From NCBI RefSeq assembly GCF_020991475.1, contig NZ_JAJMPA010000001.1, positions 2,480,001 to 2,544,000 on the forward strand: a stretch of DNA of 64,000 nt, written 5' to 3'. Below, in pieces: positions 26,001 through 33,490 of this stretch (positions are counted from its first letter, which is position 1; every line of letters starts with the position of its first letter). The position numbers were made by a program, and so were the translations under genes. The notes beneath the pieces were generated by a model. The model did no database searches. It saw only the letters and a program-made list of their open reading frames with translations, and was not told where the DNA came from. This DNA is from Pedobacter sp. MC2016-14. GTDB taxonomy: Bacteria > Bacteroidota > Bacteroidia > Sphingobacteriales > Sphingobacteriaceae.

Positions 26001-26642
26001 TATGCCGGACTAGATGCTGCAGGAGATCCTATGGTACGACTGAATGACGGAACAGTTACCAAAGACAGGAATGTTGCACAAGTAGATGATATTGTATACA
26101 TGGGCACTACCATACCGAAATTTAATGGCGGTTTGTCTAATACTTTTAGTTATAAAGATTTTAGCATCAGTGCAAATTTGTCTTATAACCTCGGGAACGT
26201 AATGCGTAAAGAAACCATCGACTTTTTTACCGGCCGTTTAAGCGGTACGGAAGGCTCTTTTTCTGGAAATCTTAGCACGTTGTTTTTAGAGCGCTGGAGA
26301 AACCCAGGTGATGAGCTGATCACGAATATTCCTCGTTATATAGCAAATAGCTCGCAGAGTTCGCAAAGGGAACTAGATTATTATTCAAGAGGTGACGCTA
26401 ATGTGGTAAGCGCTGCATATGTGAAGTTGCGCGATATTTCCTTGTCATACTCCTTGCCATCAAATATTACGAGAGCGTTGCACATCGGTTCTGCAAGGTT
26501 TTTTGTACAGGGTACTAACTTTTTGGTCTGGGCCAAAAATAAGGATGGGATAGATCCTGAATATGCCAGTTTATCTGGTGGTGGAAGAAGTTTGCCTCCT
26601 TTTAAGCATTCATTTAGTTTAGGTACAAACATCAGCTTTTAA
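23049..26642 (+). CDS. SusC/RagA-type TonB-dependent receptor with STN domain (locus 3)
   Basis: A 1197-residue outer-membrane transporter. The long signal region (MYKIYTRNLGIPLRYVRK then MLIMRLTTVLLIATIMQVSAAGYAQ) closely matches the locus 2 receptor. STN (~45-115, ISLNEKNAALEQIFNKIRLQSGYDFLFN), a carboxypeptidase-like domain (~137-205, VKGLLLDENGMPMPGATLTVKG) and a plug follow. The plug is of a distinct type (YNTGYQKISKERATGSFAKPD, LVRGKGSV, LYVVNGMRV, VLKDAAAAAIWGIKSANGVIVVTT). The barrel ends LPPFKHSFSLGTNISF, like the locus 1 receptor (PPFKHSYSIGTNITF). It is coupled to the FecI/FecR pair upstream. Confidence 0.96.
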   Translation: MYKIYTRNLGIPLRYVRKTMLIMRLTTVLLIATIMQVSAAGYAQKISLNEKNAALEQIFNKIRLQSGYDFLFNRNLLKKAKAVDIYIKDASLQEALERSFSGQPFTFVIQEKTIIVKEKQPSILEKISSVFANIDVKGLLLDENGMPMPGATLTVKGSSRFVKTNDKGEFSLNNVDEEAILVITFLGYEKLEVKVEPNMAVAMKLASSKLQEVNITYNTGYQKISKERATGSFAKPDMEIFKKRTGSMDIMSRLDGLVPGLTIFNGPNNLDGNDEKGRTQKALVRGKGSVRTDTEPLYVVNGMRVENFSNINPDDVEDITVLKDAAAAAIWGIKSANGVIVVTTKSGAKEKKLNISYSGFVNIQGRPDRDYMRLMNSAQYIQTARELFSQSNYPAYSPFRFVAPHEQILYDGRIGNTRSITSAASAKLDSLAAIDNTSQLNELWSQNAITSNHTLSIGGGTELYSAYTSVSYTNDRSNRPGQKGETYRLNLNQTFNPTKYLTFTLFTGLNNSISKGDNAPTVPADVLPYQLFKDNQGNNLNLNYIQAIAAEDKADWEARSRINLDYNPLNERDFGFNDANRTAINVIGGVELKLFKGLVFQGNYGIQKSPGTTHNYNDYRSYSSRRQLLNLTVAPTIDDVPVYYLPTTGGTYSVGESTQKDWTVRNQLIYNSRVRDGKDYLSVQLGQEGNEQHGYSTISVLRGYDLDKQTYALLDYAALKRGIFPTVPGGRGGLAEAPFSTTDLVSRFASYFALLSYTFDGKYTLDGSWRVDRNTQVGGDAAVQDKPIWSVGGKWQIIKEPFMKNLTWLDDLGIRATYGMTGNAPASGANSSKDVLALENYNAIVGDGAYIDIPANRGLNWESTRTINIGINFSTLKSRLNGSIDLYDRNTTNLLATVLRNPFVGVKDATGNLGQLSNKGIELSLTSQNIQSNDFNWSTTFNFSYNYNKLVSYEVVPIELLSALGKVGSNYYVGHSMSSLFAYQYAGLDAAGDPMVRLNDGTVTKDRNVAQVDDIVYMGTTIPKFNGGLSNTFSYKDFSISANLSYNLGNVMRKETIDFFTGRLSGTEGSFSGNLSTLFLERWRNPGDELITNIPRYIANSSQSSQRELDYYSRGDANVVSAAYVKLRDISLSYSLPSNITRALHIGSARFFVQGTNFLVWAKNKDGIDPEYASLSGGGRSLPPFKHSFSLGTNISF

Positions 26643-26660
26643 TCATCATAATCAAAAGAC

Positions 26661-28151
26661 ATGAAAAGATATTATTATACCCTGTTATTGGTGGGGATTT
26701 TAGTTTGCGCAGGCTTAAGCTCCTGTAAAAAAAGCTTTGTAGAAATAGACCAAAAGCAACGTATTGTAGCGACCAAACTGGAGCACTATGATTTGCTGAT
26801 GAACAGCAGAAAGTTTTATACCCTGGATGAGGGTGGTTTACAAGTAGCCATATTACTAGGAGACGAGGTGTCGGCAGCAGAAAACTTTTTGAGCGACAAT
26901 GGTACCATTGAAACGCAACGCTTGTTTAGATATGCGGATTTGGTATACGATGACGGAAAAGACTCTTATGATTTAAAATATTTTTTAAATAATTTATATA
27001 CCTGCAACAAGGTCATCATTGAAGTACCTACCACAGAAGATGGTACAGCACAGCAAAAGCGCAGCTTAATTGCTGAGGCAAAAGCAACCCGGGCATGGAT
27101 TTATCTGCAAATGATTAATTTGTATGCTAAACCTTACAATGCAATAAGTGCTGCAAACGACCTTGGATTTCCGATCATTGAAACTGCAGATATTGCACAC
27201 CAGTCTTTTACAAGGCGCACGGTACAGGAGGTTTATGATTTTATGTTAAAAGACCTTACTGAGGCGATCCCTGATTTGCCCCTAAACCAGAAATTTGCGA
27301 ACCGGATGAGCAAGCCTGCTGCTGAAGCAATTTTAGGTAAAACATACCTATTTATGAACAAATCCGCTGAAGCATTACCTTATTTGGATGCGGCGATAAC
27401 AGATTTAAGTAAGCAAACTAAACCTGCCAGACTTTACAATTATAACGATGAATTTGACGCCAATTCTACAGGCTCATTTCTGCCAATTGATGAATATGGC
27501 GGGCCAAATGGGCCAGGTAATAACCCCAACGACTATACAGAATCTTTGTATGCAGTAAATGTGTACGTGGGGGAATATCAGCCTATAGGCATCGATGGTT
27601 TGTTGTTGTCAGACCCAGCCTACAATTTGTACGGTGCTAACGACTTGCGTTTGTTTTTTTATACCGACCTGTTCAGCTCTGGAGATCCAATTCCTGTAAA
27701 CCCGGCGAACCAGCAAAAAAGGGTTCGTAAATATGGCTATAACAACATTAAGTTTGGTTTGCAGCTACCTGATTTGTACCTGATGCGGGCAGAAAGCAGG
27801 GTGCGTGAGGGTAATCTAAGCGGTGGGTTGCAGGATTTGATGACTTTACGAAATAACCGAATGCCAGCGGCAGATGCAACTGTGCCTTCAGCTACGGCAT
27901 CCAATAAGCTTGCTTTACTCCAATTTATAATTGATGAGCGTGTGCGTGAATTTGCTGCAGAAGGCTACCGCTGGTTTGATATGCGCAGGTTGCACAATGA
28001 CCCATTGTTGGGTTATACGTTAAAGTCGCATGTTGAATATGACAGCGAAGGAAATGTATCCGCAACACATCCCTTACGCGAAGCCAGGTTGACGCTGCGC
28101 TTGCCAAGTCCGTACATCACCGCCAACCCAGGAATGCCCAATAATCCATAA
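26661..28151 (+). CDS. SusD/RagB-family outer-membrane lipoprotein (locus 3)
   Basis: A 496-residue surface lipoprotein, the same length as the locus 1 SusD. The lipobox is GLSSC (Cys22) followed by KKSFVEID. Characteristic segments are LEHYDLLMNS, TRAWIYLQMINLYAKPYNA, SKPAAEAILGKTYLFM, PDLYLMRAESRVREGN and DERVREFAAEGYRWFDMRRL, with the ending ITANPGMPNNP. It follows susC by 18 bases and precedes the ABC ATPase by 29 bases with no hairpin between, unlike locus 2. Confidence 0.95.
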   Translation: MKRYYYTLLLVGILVCAGLSSCKKSFVEIDQKQRIVATKLEHYDLLMNSRKFYTLDEGGLQVAILLGDEVSAAENFLSDNGTIETQRLFRYADLVYDDGKDSYDLKYFLNNLYTCNKVIIEVPTTEDGTAQQKRSLIAEAKATRAWIYLQMINLYAKPYNAISAANDLGFPIIETADIAHQSFTRRTVQEVYDFMLKDLTEAIPDLPLNQKFANRMSKPAAEAILGKTYLFMNKSAEALPYLDAAITDLSKQTKPARLYNYNDEFDANSTGSFLPIDEYGGPNGPGNNPNDYTESLYAVNVYVGEYQPIGIDGLLLSDPAYNLYGANDLRLFFYTDLFSSGDPIPVNPANQQKRVRKYGYNNIKFGLQLPDLYLMRAESRVREGNLSGGLQDLMTLRNNRMPAADATVPSATASNKLALLQFIIDERVREFAAEGYRWFDMRRLHNDPLLGYTLKSHVEYDSEGNVSATHPLREARLTLRLPSPYITANPGMPNNP

Positions 28152-28180
28152 CAAACACGATAGAGCAGAATAGATATTAA

Positions 28181-29119
28181 ATGGACAGTATTGTTAAAAT
28201 AGAGAACCTATCACACCGATATGGCAGGGATTGGGCTGTAAAAGACATCAATTTCGAAATTAAGGAAAATGAAGGAATCCTTGGATTATTAGGTGCCAAT
28301 GGCGCCGGAAAATCTACCATCATGAACATCCTTTGTGGTGTACTTACGCAAACTACGGGAAACATTTTCATTGGTGGGATAAATCTGGCCAAAGAGCCTG
28401 AAAAAGCGAAAAAGTTATTGGGCTTTTTGCCTCAGAACCCACCGCTGTATTTTGATTTTACAGTAAAAGAGTACCTTACTTATTGCGCACACCTTAGACT
28501 CATTCCCGAAAAACAAATAGGTGAAGCTGTAGACAGGGCCATGGAAAAATGTGGCGTGGCGCACTTTCACAAACGATTAATCAGTAACCTCTCTGGCGGA
28601 TACCGCCAGAGGGCCGGTATTGCGCAGGCCATTTTGCACACACCCAGATTAGTGGTGCTGGATGAGCCTACCAACGGTTTAGATCCTAATCAGATCCTGG
28701 AAGTTAGGGCATTGATTACAGAGATTGCCGAAGAACGTTCCGTAATCTTCTCCTCACACATTCTTTCTGAGGTGCAGGCCACCTGTAAACATATCAGAAT
28801 GATAGAAGGTGGGAAAATGGTATTTGAAGACAGTATGGATGCTTTTAACAACTACATCCAGCCAGATAGTTTGCTGGTGAGCTGGCGCAGGCCACCAGCA
28901 CTTGCTGAAATGCTGGCCATCCCAGGCATTACAAAAGCAGAAGCTTTAATGAACGGGCAGTTTCGATTGCATTTCCTTGAAGACCCTGATATCACCGAAA
29001 TGGTAATTGATACAAGTGCTGCCCATGATTGGCGTCTTAGGGAAATTAGTCTGGAGAAAAGTTCCCTAGAAGCCATTTTTGCCCAACTATCCAATAAATC
29101 AAAGAAATCTGAATCTTAA
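28181..29119 (+). CDS. GldA-like ABC transporter ATP-binding protein (locus 3)
   Basis: A 312-residue ABC ATPase, paralogue of the locus 2 protein along its whole length. It has Walker A GANGAGKST, signature LSGGYRQR, Walker B LVVLDEPTNGLDPNQ, the switch histidine in FSSHILSEV and the same C-terminal domain ending IFAQLSNKSK. The matching LSNKSK ending and the equal length point to gene duplication rather than independent recruitment. It should pair with the permease fusion that starts 6 bases downstream. Confidence 0.93.
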   Translation: MDSIVKIENLSHRYGRDWAVKDINFEIKENEGILGLLGANGAGKSTIMNILCGVLTQTTGNIFIGGINLAKEPEKAKKLLGFLPQNPPLYFDFTVKEYLTYCAHLRLIPEKQIGEAVDRAMEKCGVAHFHKRLISNLSGGYRQRAGIAQAILHTPRLVVLDEPTNGLDPNQILEVRALITEIAEERSVIFSSHILSEVQATCKHIRMIEGGKMVFEDSMDAFNNYIQPDSLLVSWRRPPALAEMLAIPGITKAEALMNGQFRLHFLEDPDITEMVIDTSAAHDWRLREISLEKSSLEAIFAQLSNKSKKSES

Positions 29120-29125
29120 ATAACG

Positions 29126-31420
29126 ATGAAAGTAATTTTAAAAATAGCCAGGCAGGAGTTGGAGACACTGTTCTTCTCGCCTATAGCCTGGTTAATCCTC
29201 ATTATCTTTTCCCTGCAATGTGGGATTAGCTTTACTGATAAACTGGCCATATTTGAGTCTAGTCAATATAGTGGTACGCAATTGTCAGATTTGACCATTT
29301 ATATGTTTAGTAGCAGCAGTAGTTTTTTTGCGCAGCTTCAGAAATATTTATACCTCTATATTCCATTGGTTACCATGGGATTAATGAGCAGGGAAACAAG
29401 TAGTGGGACTATAAAACTGCTTTTCTCTTCGCCAGTTAAGCTAACTTCTATTATTCTTGGTAAGTATTTATCCATGATGATATATGGCCTGCTGCTGGTT
29501 ATCATTATGATGACGATTTGCGTTGGCGGGATTTACTCCATACAGAATATAGATTATGGAATACTGTTTTCGAGTCTGCTGGGTCTGTATTTATTGATCT
29601 GTGCTTACGCTGCAATAGGATTGTACATGTCTTGCCTTACTTCGTATCAGATGATTGCTGCACTAAGTACTTTGGTGGTACTGGGTGTGCTTAGCTATAT
29701 TGGTGGAGTATGGCAAAATGTGGCTTTTGTTAGAGACTTGACGTATTTTCTTTCTATTAATGGCCGGGCCGGGCGCTTGTTTTTTGGCTTAATATCCAGT
29801 AAAGATCTAGTGTATTTTATCTTGGTAATTGGCTTGTTCTTATTGCTTGCCATTATAAAATTGCAGGATGACAGAAGAGCCAGGGGAATGTTTTCTGCTG
29901 TGAGCCGTTATGTGGGGCTTATTGCAACTGTACTTATTTTAGGTTATGTCAGCTCCAGGCCTGCTTTTACAATTTATAGTGATGTAACTGCTCAAAAAAC
30001 TAATACACTCACCAAGACCAGCCGGGATTTGATTGAGCAGTTTGATAAGCCCTTAAAAATTACGGCATATGTGAACATTCTAGAGCCTACAGCATATTTA
30101 GGCTTGCCATCAAACCAGATCAGTGACATGGAGAATTTTGAAAAGTTTATCCGTTTTAAACCTGATATGGAGATGGAATATGTTTATTATTATGACCAGC
30201 CATTGGAAGATCCTCGTTCAACTGCAGATGCTGCCGAGTTACTGAAACAGGCAAAGCGGAAAGCAGAAGCAGAACGGATGAACTTTTCAAATATCCTGTC
30301 GCCGGTAGAGATCCGTAAAATCATTGATTTACGTTCCGAAAAAAACCGCTTTGTGCGTCAGTTAAACTACGAGGGCAAAACTACCTTTCTACGGATGTTT
30401 AATGATCCGCAGGCATACCCAGGTGAGCAGGAAATTTCTGTTGCCCTAAAGCAGTTGTTGGTTAAGGCGCCGAAAATAGGGTTTATTGCCGGACATGATG
30501 AACCAAATATAGATGGAATGGCCGAACAGGACTATCAGGATATTGTTTCTTATCTCGGTTCCCGCTCTTCATTAATCAATCTTGGTTATGGTGTATTTAC
30601 ACTTTCGCTGGCTAAAGACATTCCTGCTGATGTAGATGTGCTGGTAATTGCTGACCCATGGAAAGCCTTTACAGCTGCCGAACTAGATAAAATAAACGAT
30701 TTTATTGCTAAAGGAGGCTCTATGTTAATTGCAGGTGAACCGGGTAGACAGTCTTTTATTAATCCGGTAATTGCGCCATTGGGTGTTCAGTTGAAAAAAG
30801 GAATCATCATCCAAAATACAAAAGATATAGGTCTTACTTACGCTCTGGCTCAGTTTTCTGCCGAAGCCGGAGTGATTCCTGCATTTAGAGAGACGGTGAG
30901 CTATAGAATTCCGGTTGCCTTGCCTAATGCTGCGGCGCTTAGTTATAGCACTCCGACACCTCAAGCCGGTAAAGCCTTTAAGGTTGCGCCAATGCTGGTA
31001 ACAGATCCTGATAAAAACTGGAACAGGATTAGCCCTTTGCTGGGAGACTCGCTTAGGTTAAGTTACAATCCCAATGAAGGAGATCAGAAAGGGGTTATTC
31101 CTTTGGCTTATGCCCTAAACAGGGAAGTTAATGGGAAAAATCAGAACATACTGGTAATTGGTGATGCCTCTTTTTTCAGTAACGGAGAATTGAGTAAGCA
31201 AAATATTAACAAGGCAAATTATGTATTTACACACAATATATTTAGCTGGCTTACTGGCGGAAGTTTTCCTGTAGATGTAAGCAGACCGAGAACCATAGAC
31301 AACCTACTCACCGTAAGTAGGGGAGATATTTCTATTTTTCAAATCATTTACCTTGGCATCATCCCTGGTCTAATTGGGGTTTTTGGAGCCATTTTACTGA
31401 TCCGAAGGAAAAGGAATTAG
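29126..31420 (+). CDS. GldF/GldG-like ABC permease fusion protein (locus 3)
   Basis: A 764-residue membrane protein. The N-terminal ABC-2 permease part (~1-240) contains LFFSPIAWLILIIFSLQCG and SRETSSGTIKLLFSSPVKL. The large extracytoplasmic GldG-like part contains KAPKIGFIAGHDEPNIDGM, VLVIADPWKAFTAAELDKINDFIAKGGSML and VIGDASFFSNGELS. The final membrane helix with tail LLIRRKRN closes it. It is 37 residues shorter than the locus 2 paralogue but matches it throughout. A perfect hairpin lies just after its stop, marking the end of the locus 3 operon. Unlike locus 2, no MutS-like gene follows. Confidence 0.88.
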   Translation: MKVILKIARQELETLFFSPIAWLILIIFSLQCGISFTDKLAIFESSQYSGTQLSDLTIYMFSSSSSFFAQLQKYLYLYIPLVTMGLMSRETSSGTIKLLFSSPVKLTSIILGKYLSMMIYGLLLVIIMMTICVGGIYSIQNIDYGILFSSLLGLYLLICAYAAIGLYMSCLTSYQMIAALSTLVVLGVLSYIGGVWQNVAFVRDLTYFLSINGRAGRLFFGLISSKDLVYFILVIGLFLLLAIIKLQDDRRARGMFSAVSRYVGLIATVLILGYVSSRPAFTIYSDVTAQKTNTLTKTSRDLIEQFDKPLKITAYVNILEPTAYLGLPSNQISDMENFEKFIRFKPDMEMEYVYYYDQPLEDPRSTADAAELLKQAKRKAEAERMNFSNILSPVEIRKIIDLRSEKNRFVRQLNYEGKTTFLRMFNDPQAYPGEQEISVALKQLLVKAPKIGFIAGHDEPNIDGMAEQDYQDIVSYLGSRSSLINLGYGVFTLSLAKDIPADVDVLVIADPWKAFTAAELDKINDFIAKGGSMLIAGEPGRQSFINPVIAPLGVQLKKGIIIQNTKDIGLTYALAQFSAEAGVIPAFRETVSYRIPVALPNAAALSYSTPTPQAGKAFKVAPMLVTDPDKNWNRISPLLGDSLRLSYNPNEGDQKGVIPLAYALNREVNGKNQNILVIGDASFFSNGELSKQNINKANYVFTHNIFSWLTGGSFPVDVSRPRTIDNLLTVSRGDISIFQIIYLGIIPGLIGVFGAILLIRRKRN

Positions 31421-31436
31421 CATTATACCGCAACTA

Positions 31437-31480
31437 AATATAAAAGACCAGATCAGTTAACTGTCCTGGTCTTTTATATT
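31437..31480. terminator. Strong hairpin terminator after locus 3
   Basis: AATATAAAAGACCAG (31437-31451) and CTGGTCTTTTATATT (31466-31480) form a perfect 15-bp inverted repeat with a 14-base loop that itself contains CAGTTAACTG. A-rich and T-rich flanks fit termination in either direction. Confidence 0.75.
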
Positions 31481-31489
31481 AAATGTACC

Positions 31490-31496
31490 TTAGCGT
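31490..31496. promoter_or_regulatory. TTAGCGT motif upstream of fecI (locus 4)
   Basis: TTAGCGT lies 128 bases before the locus 4 fecI start. The same heptamer ends the inverted repeat upstream of the locus 2 fecI (6173-6179), and TTAGCG is the complement of the susC leader loop CGCTAA of both loci. Meaning unknown. Confidence 0.25.
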
Positions 31497-31623
31497 CAAC
31501 ATTTATCTCTTTAGCTAATTCATTTTGTTGCCACAGCAGAAAATATAGTTGAGGTCTTTACATGACTCTGCAGGATTGTGTAAGATTGAATGGCAAGTTC
31601 ACTTAATTTGATATATTAGCCAT

Positions 31624-32217
31624 ATGGAAAATAAGGAACTGAAAGATGAAAAGTTGATCCTGGCGCAAATCGCTACGGGTAATCAGCATGCTTTCAGTAT
31701 ACTATTTGATTTTTACAGAAACAAAGTTTATGCTTACGCCTTAAAACTGCTCCATTCAGAAGAACTATCTAAGGAGATTGTTCAGGAAATATTTATTAAA
31801 ATCTGGATAAAAAGAGAAGTACTGCCTAATGTTGACAATTTTGGCGGTTATTTGCGTGTCATTTCTAAAAACGAAACGTTAAATGAGCTAAAAAGGATTG
31901 CTATAGAACAAAAAAACTTTAGTTTGAGCCAAAAAGATTGGACAGAAGTCAATTCAGATACCCAAAATTCTATTGAATACAGGGATACCAAACAATTGGT
32001 TGATCAGGCGATTGCGAATTTGTCTCCGCAGCAAAAAATAGTCTATCAACTTTGCCAGATGCAGGGTATGAAACAAAAAGAAGTAGCTGAACAACTAAAC
32101 ATTTCTCCATTAACAGTAAAAGTACATTTGCGCGAAGCCGTAAAATACATCCGTAACTTTTTGCAACAGCACGGCGTACCTTTTATATTTTTTTTAATCT
32201 TCACTACTCCCTTTTAG
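31624..32217 (+). CDS. FecI-type ECF RNA polymerase sigma factor (locus 4)
   Basis: A 197-residue ECF sigma factor. Region 2 (FSILFDFYRNKVYAYALKLLHSEELSKEIVQEIFIKIWIKR, YLRVISKNETLNELKR) and region 4 (LSPQQKIVYQLCQMQGMKQKEVAEQLNISPLTVKVHLREAVKYIRN) are intact. It ends in a hydrophobic tail (VPFIFFLIFTTPF). It follows a ~200-base intergenic region with the locus 3 terminator and probably has its own promoter. fecR follows after 65 bases. Confidence 0.95.
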   Translation: MENKELKDEKLILAQIATGNQHAFSILFDFYRNKVYAYALKLLHSEELSKEIVQEIFIKIWIKREVLPNVDNFGGYLRVISKNETLNELKRIAIEQKNFSLSQKDWTEVNSDTQNSIEYRDTKQLVDQAIANLSPQQKIVYQLCQMQGMKQKEVAEQLNISPLTVKVHLREAVKYIRNFLQQHGVPFIFFLIFTTPF

Positions 32218-32282
32218 TTTTTGAGTTGTCATGTTAATAAAGGGGGTATCACAGGGGCTCAGCTTTTAATTACAATTGTATC

Positions 32283-33308
32283 ATGGAACAACAGCGATTT
32301 ACGTATTTATTTCAAGCCTATGTAAATAAAGAGGCTTCTTCTAAAGAACAAGCGGAATTAATGAGCCTGTTGAAGGAGGGCAAATATGCTGCTCCCCTGG
32401 ATCTCTTGATGGACGATCTTTGGAATACCGTTGGTCCTGTTCCTATGGCTAAGGCAGAAGCCGATGAAATTTTAAGAAAAGTTTTGTCCGCAGAACCGGA
32501 GATCAAAGAAAAACGTATTTCCTTATATAGGTTGTGGTTACCCTGGGCTGCTGCTGTTATCATCTTGCTTACTGCTGGGTTGTTTTTCTTTAACAATTTT
32601 TCAAGTAAACCTGCTGCACAGTTTATGGTTAAAAATCAAGTTAAGGAAAGTGGAGCAACGTTAGTAGCGGCATCGGCAAAAGAACATAAAAAGATAAAAC
32701 TACCGGATGGTAGTACAGTGATTTTAAACAATGAAAGTACATTAGAATATCCGGCCCAATTTACAAGTACCACAAGAGAGGTTACACTTAGAGGCGAAGG
32801 TTATTTTGATGTTATTCACGATAGTAGTAAATCCTTTATTGTGCATACCGGCAAAATTAAGACAGTAGTTTTAGGTACTGCTTTTAATGTAAAGGCTTAC
32901 ACCAAGAACAAAGATGTAGTGGTTACCGTAACCAGGGGAAAGGTGAGTGTTCAAAATGAGCAGCAATTGCTGGGTATCATTGTTCCTAACCAGCAAATCG
33001 TATTTAGTAAGGATGTTAAAAAGTCTAAACTTGTACCTGTAAAGGCGTTATCTGTGGTGCAATGGCAGGAAAAGGATTTATTCTTTGATGATGTTTCTAT
33101 GGAACAAGCGATGTCGATGCTGTCTACACGCTTTGGTACAAAGATTACTTTTGCGAATGAAAAAACAAAAAACTGCCGTTTTACGGCTACCTTTTTAAAC
33201 GGAGAATCACTTGATGAAATTCTAAGATTAATCTGTTCATATAACAATGCACAATACCGAACCATCGCTGGAGGAATAACCATCAAAGGCGAAGGATGTG
33301 AATCCTAA
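32283..33308 (+). CDS. FecR-family anti-sigma factor (locus 4)
   Basis: A 341-residue anti-sigma factor, shorter than the other two. The cytoplasmic part is ~1-80, a membrane helix spans ~83-104 (RLWLPWAAAVIILLTAGLFFF), and the FecR domain contains KIKLPDGSTVILNNESTLEYP, LRGEGYFDVIHDSSKSFIVHTG and VLGTAFNVKAY. The DUF4974 domain is SMEQAMSMLSTRFGTKITFANEKTKNCRFTATF. It should hold the upstream FecI inactive until the SusC of this locus signals. Confidence 0.94.
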   Translation: MEQQRFTYLFQAYVNKEASSKEQAELMSLLKEGKYAAPLDLLMDDLWNTVGPVPMAKAEADEILRKVLSAEPEIKEKRISLYRLWLPWAAAVIILLTAGLFFFNNFSSKPAAQFMVKNQVKESGATLVAASAKEHKKIKLPDGSTVILNNESTLEYPAQFTSTTREVTLRGEGYFDVIHDSSKSFIVHTGKIKTVVLGTAFNVKAYTKNKDVVVTVTRGKVSVQNEQQLLGIIVPNQQIVFSKDVKKSKLVPVKALSVVQWQEKDLFFDDVSMEQAMSMLSTRFGTKITFANEKTKNCRFTATFLNGESLDEILRLICSYNNAQYRTIAGGITIKGEGCES

Positions 33309-33348
33309 ATAATAATTAATTAATCAATCAACCAAAAACCCAATCAGA

Positions 33349-33378
33349 ATGAAAAAAAACTACCAACTACGTATTTAA
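33349..33378 (+). other. Possible upstream mini-ORF MKKNYQLRI in the susC leader (locus 4)
   Basis: A ten-codon ATG-to-TAA frame 40 bases after fecR and 9 bases before the leader hairpin. It matches in place the tiny ORFs of loci 2 and 3. Translation is unproven. Confidence 0.35.
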
Positions 33379-33387
33379 AAGAAAAGA

Positions 33388-33409
33388 CTCCTTGTCGCTA
33401 AACAAGGAG
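33388..33409 (+). promoter_or_regulatory. susC leader hairpin with CGCTAA loop (locus 4)
   Basis: CTCCTTGT (33388-33395) and ACAAGGAG (33402-33409) form a perfect 8-bp stem around the loop CGCTAA, identical to the locus 2 loop although the stems differ. It lies 81 bases before susC (80 in locus 2). No T-run follows. Confidence 0.6.
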
Positions 33410-33490
33410 CCTGATGCTGTTGCTTGCAGCTCTAACTGTAAGACAACCGTTTAAACAACTTTTCGATGATCATTTAAAACTTTTAAATTT

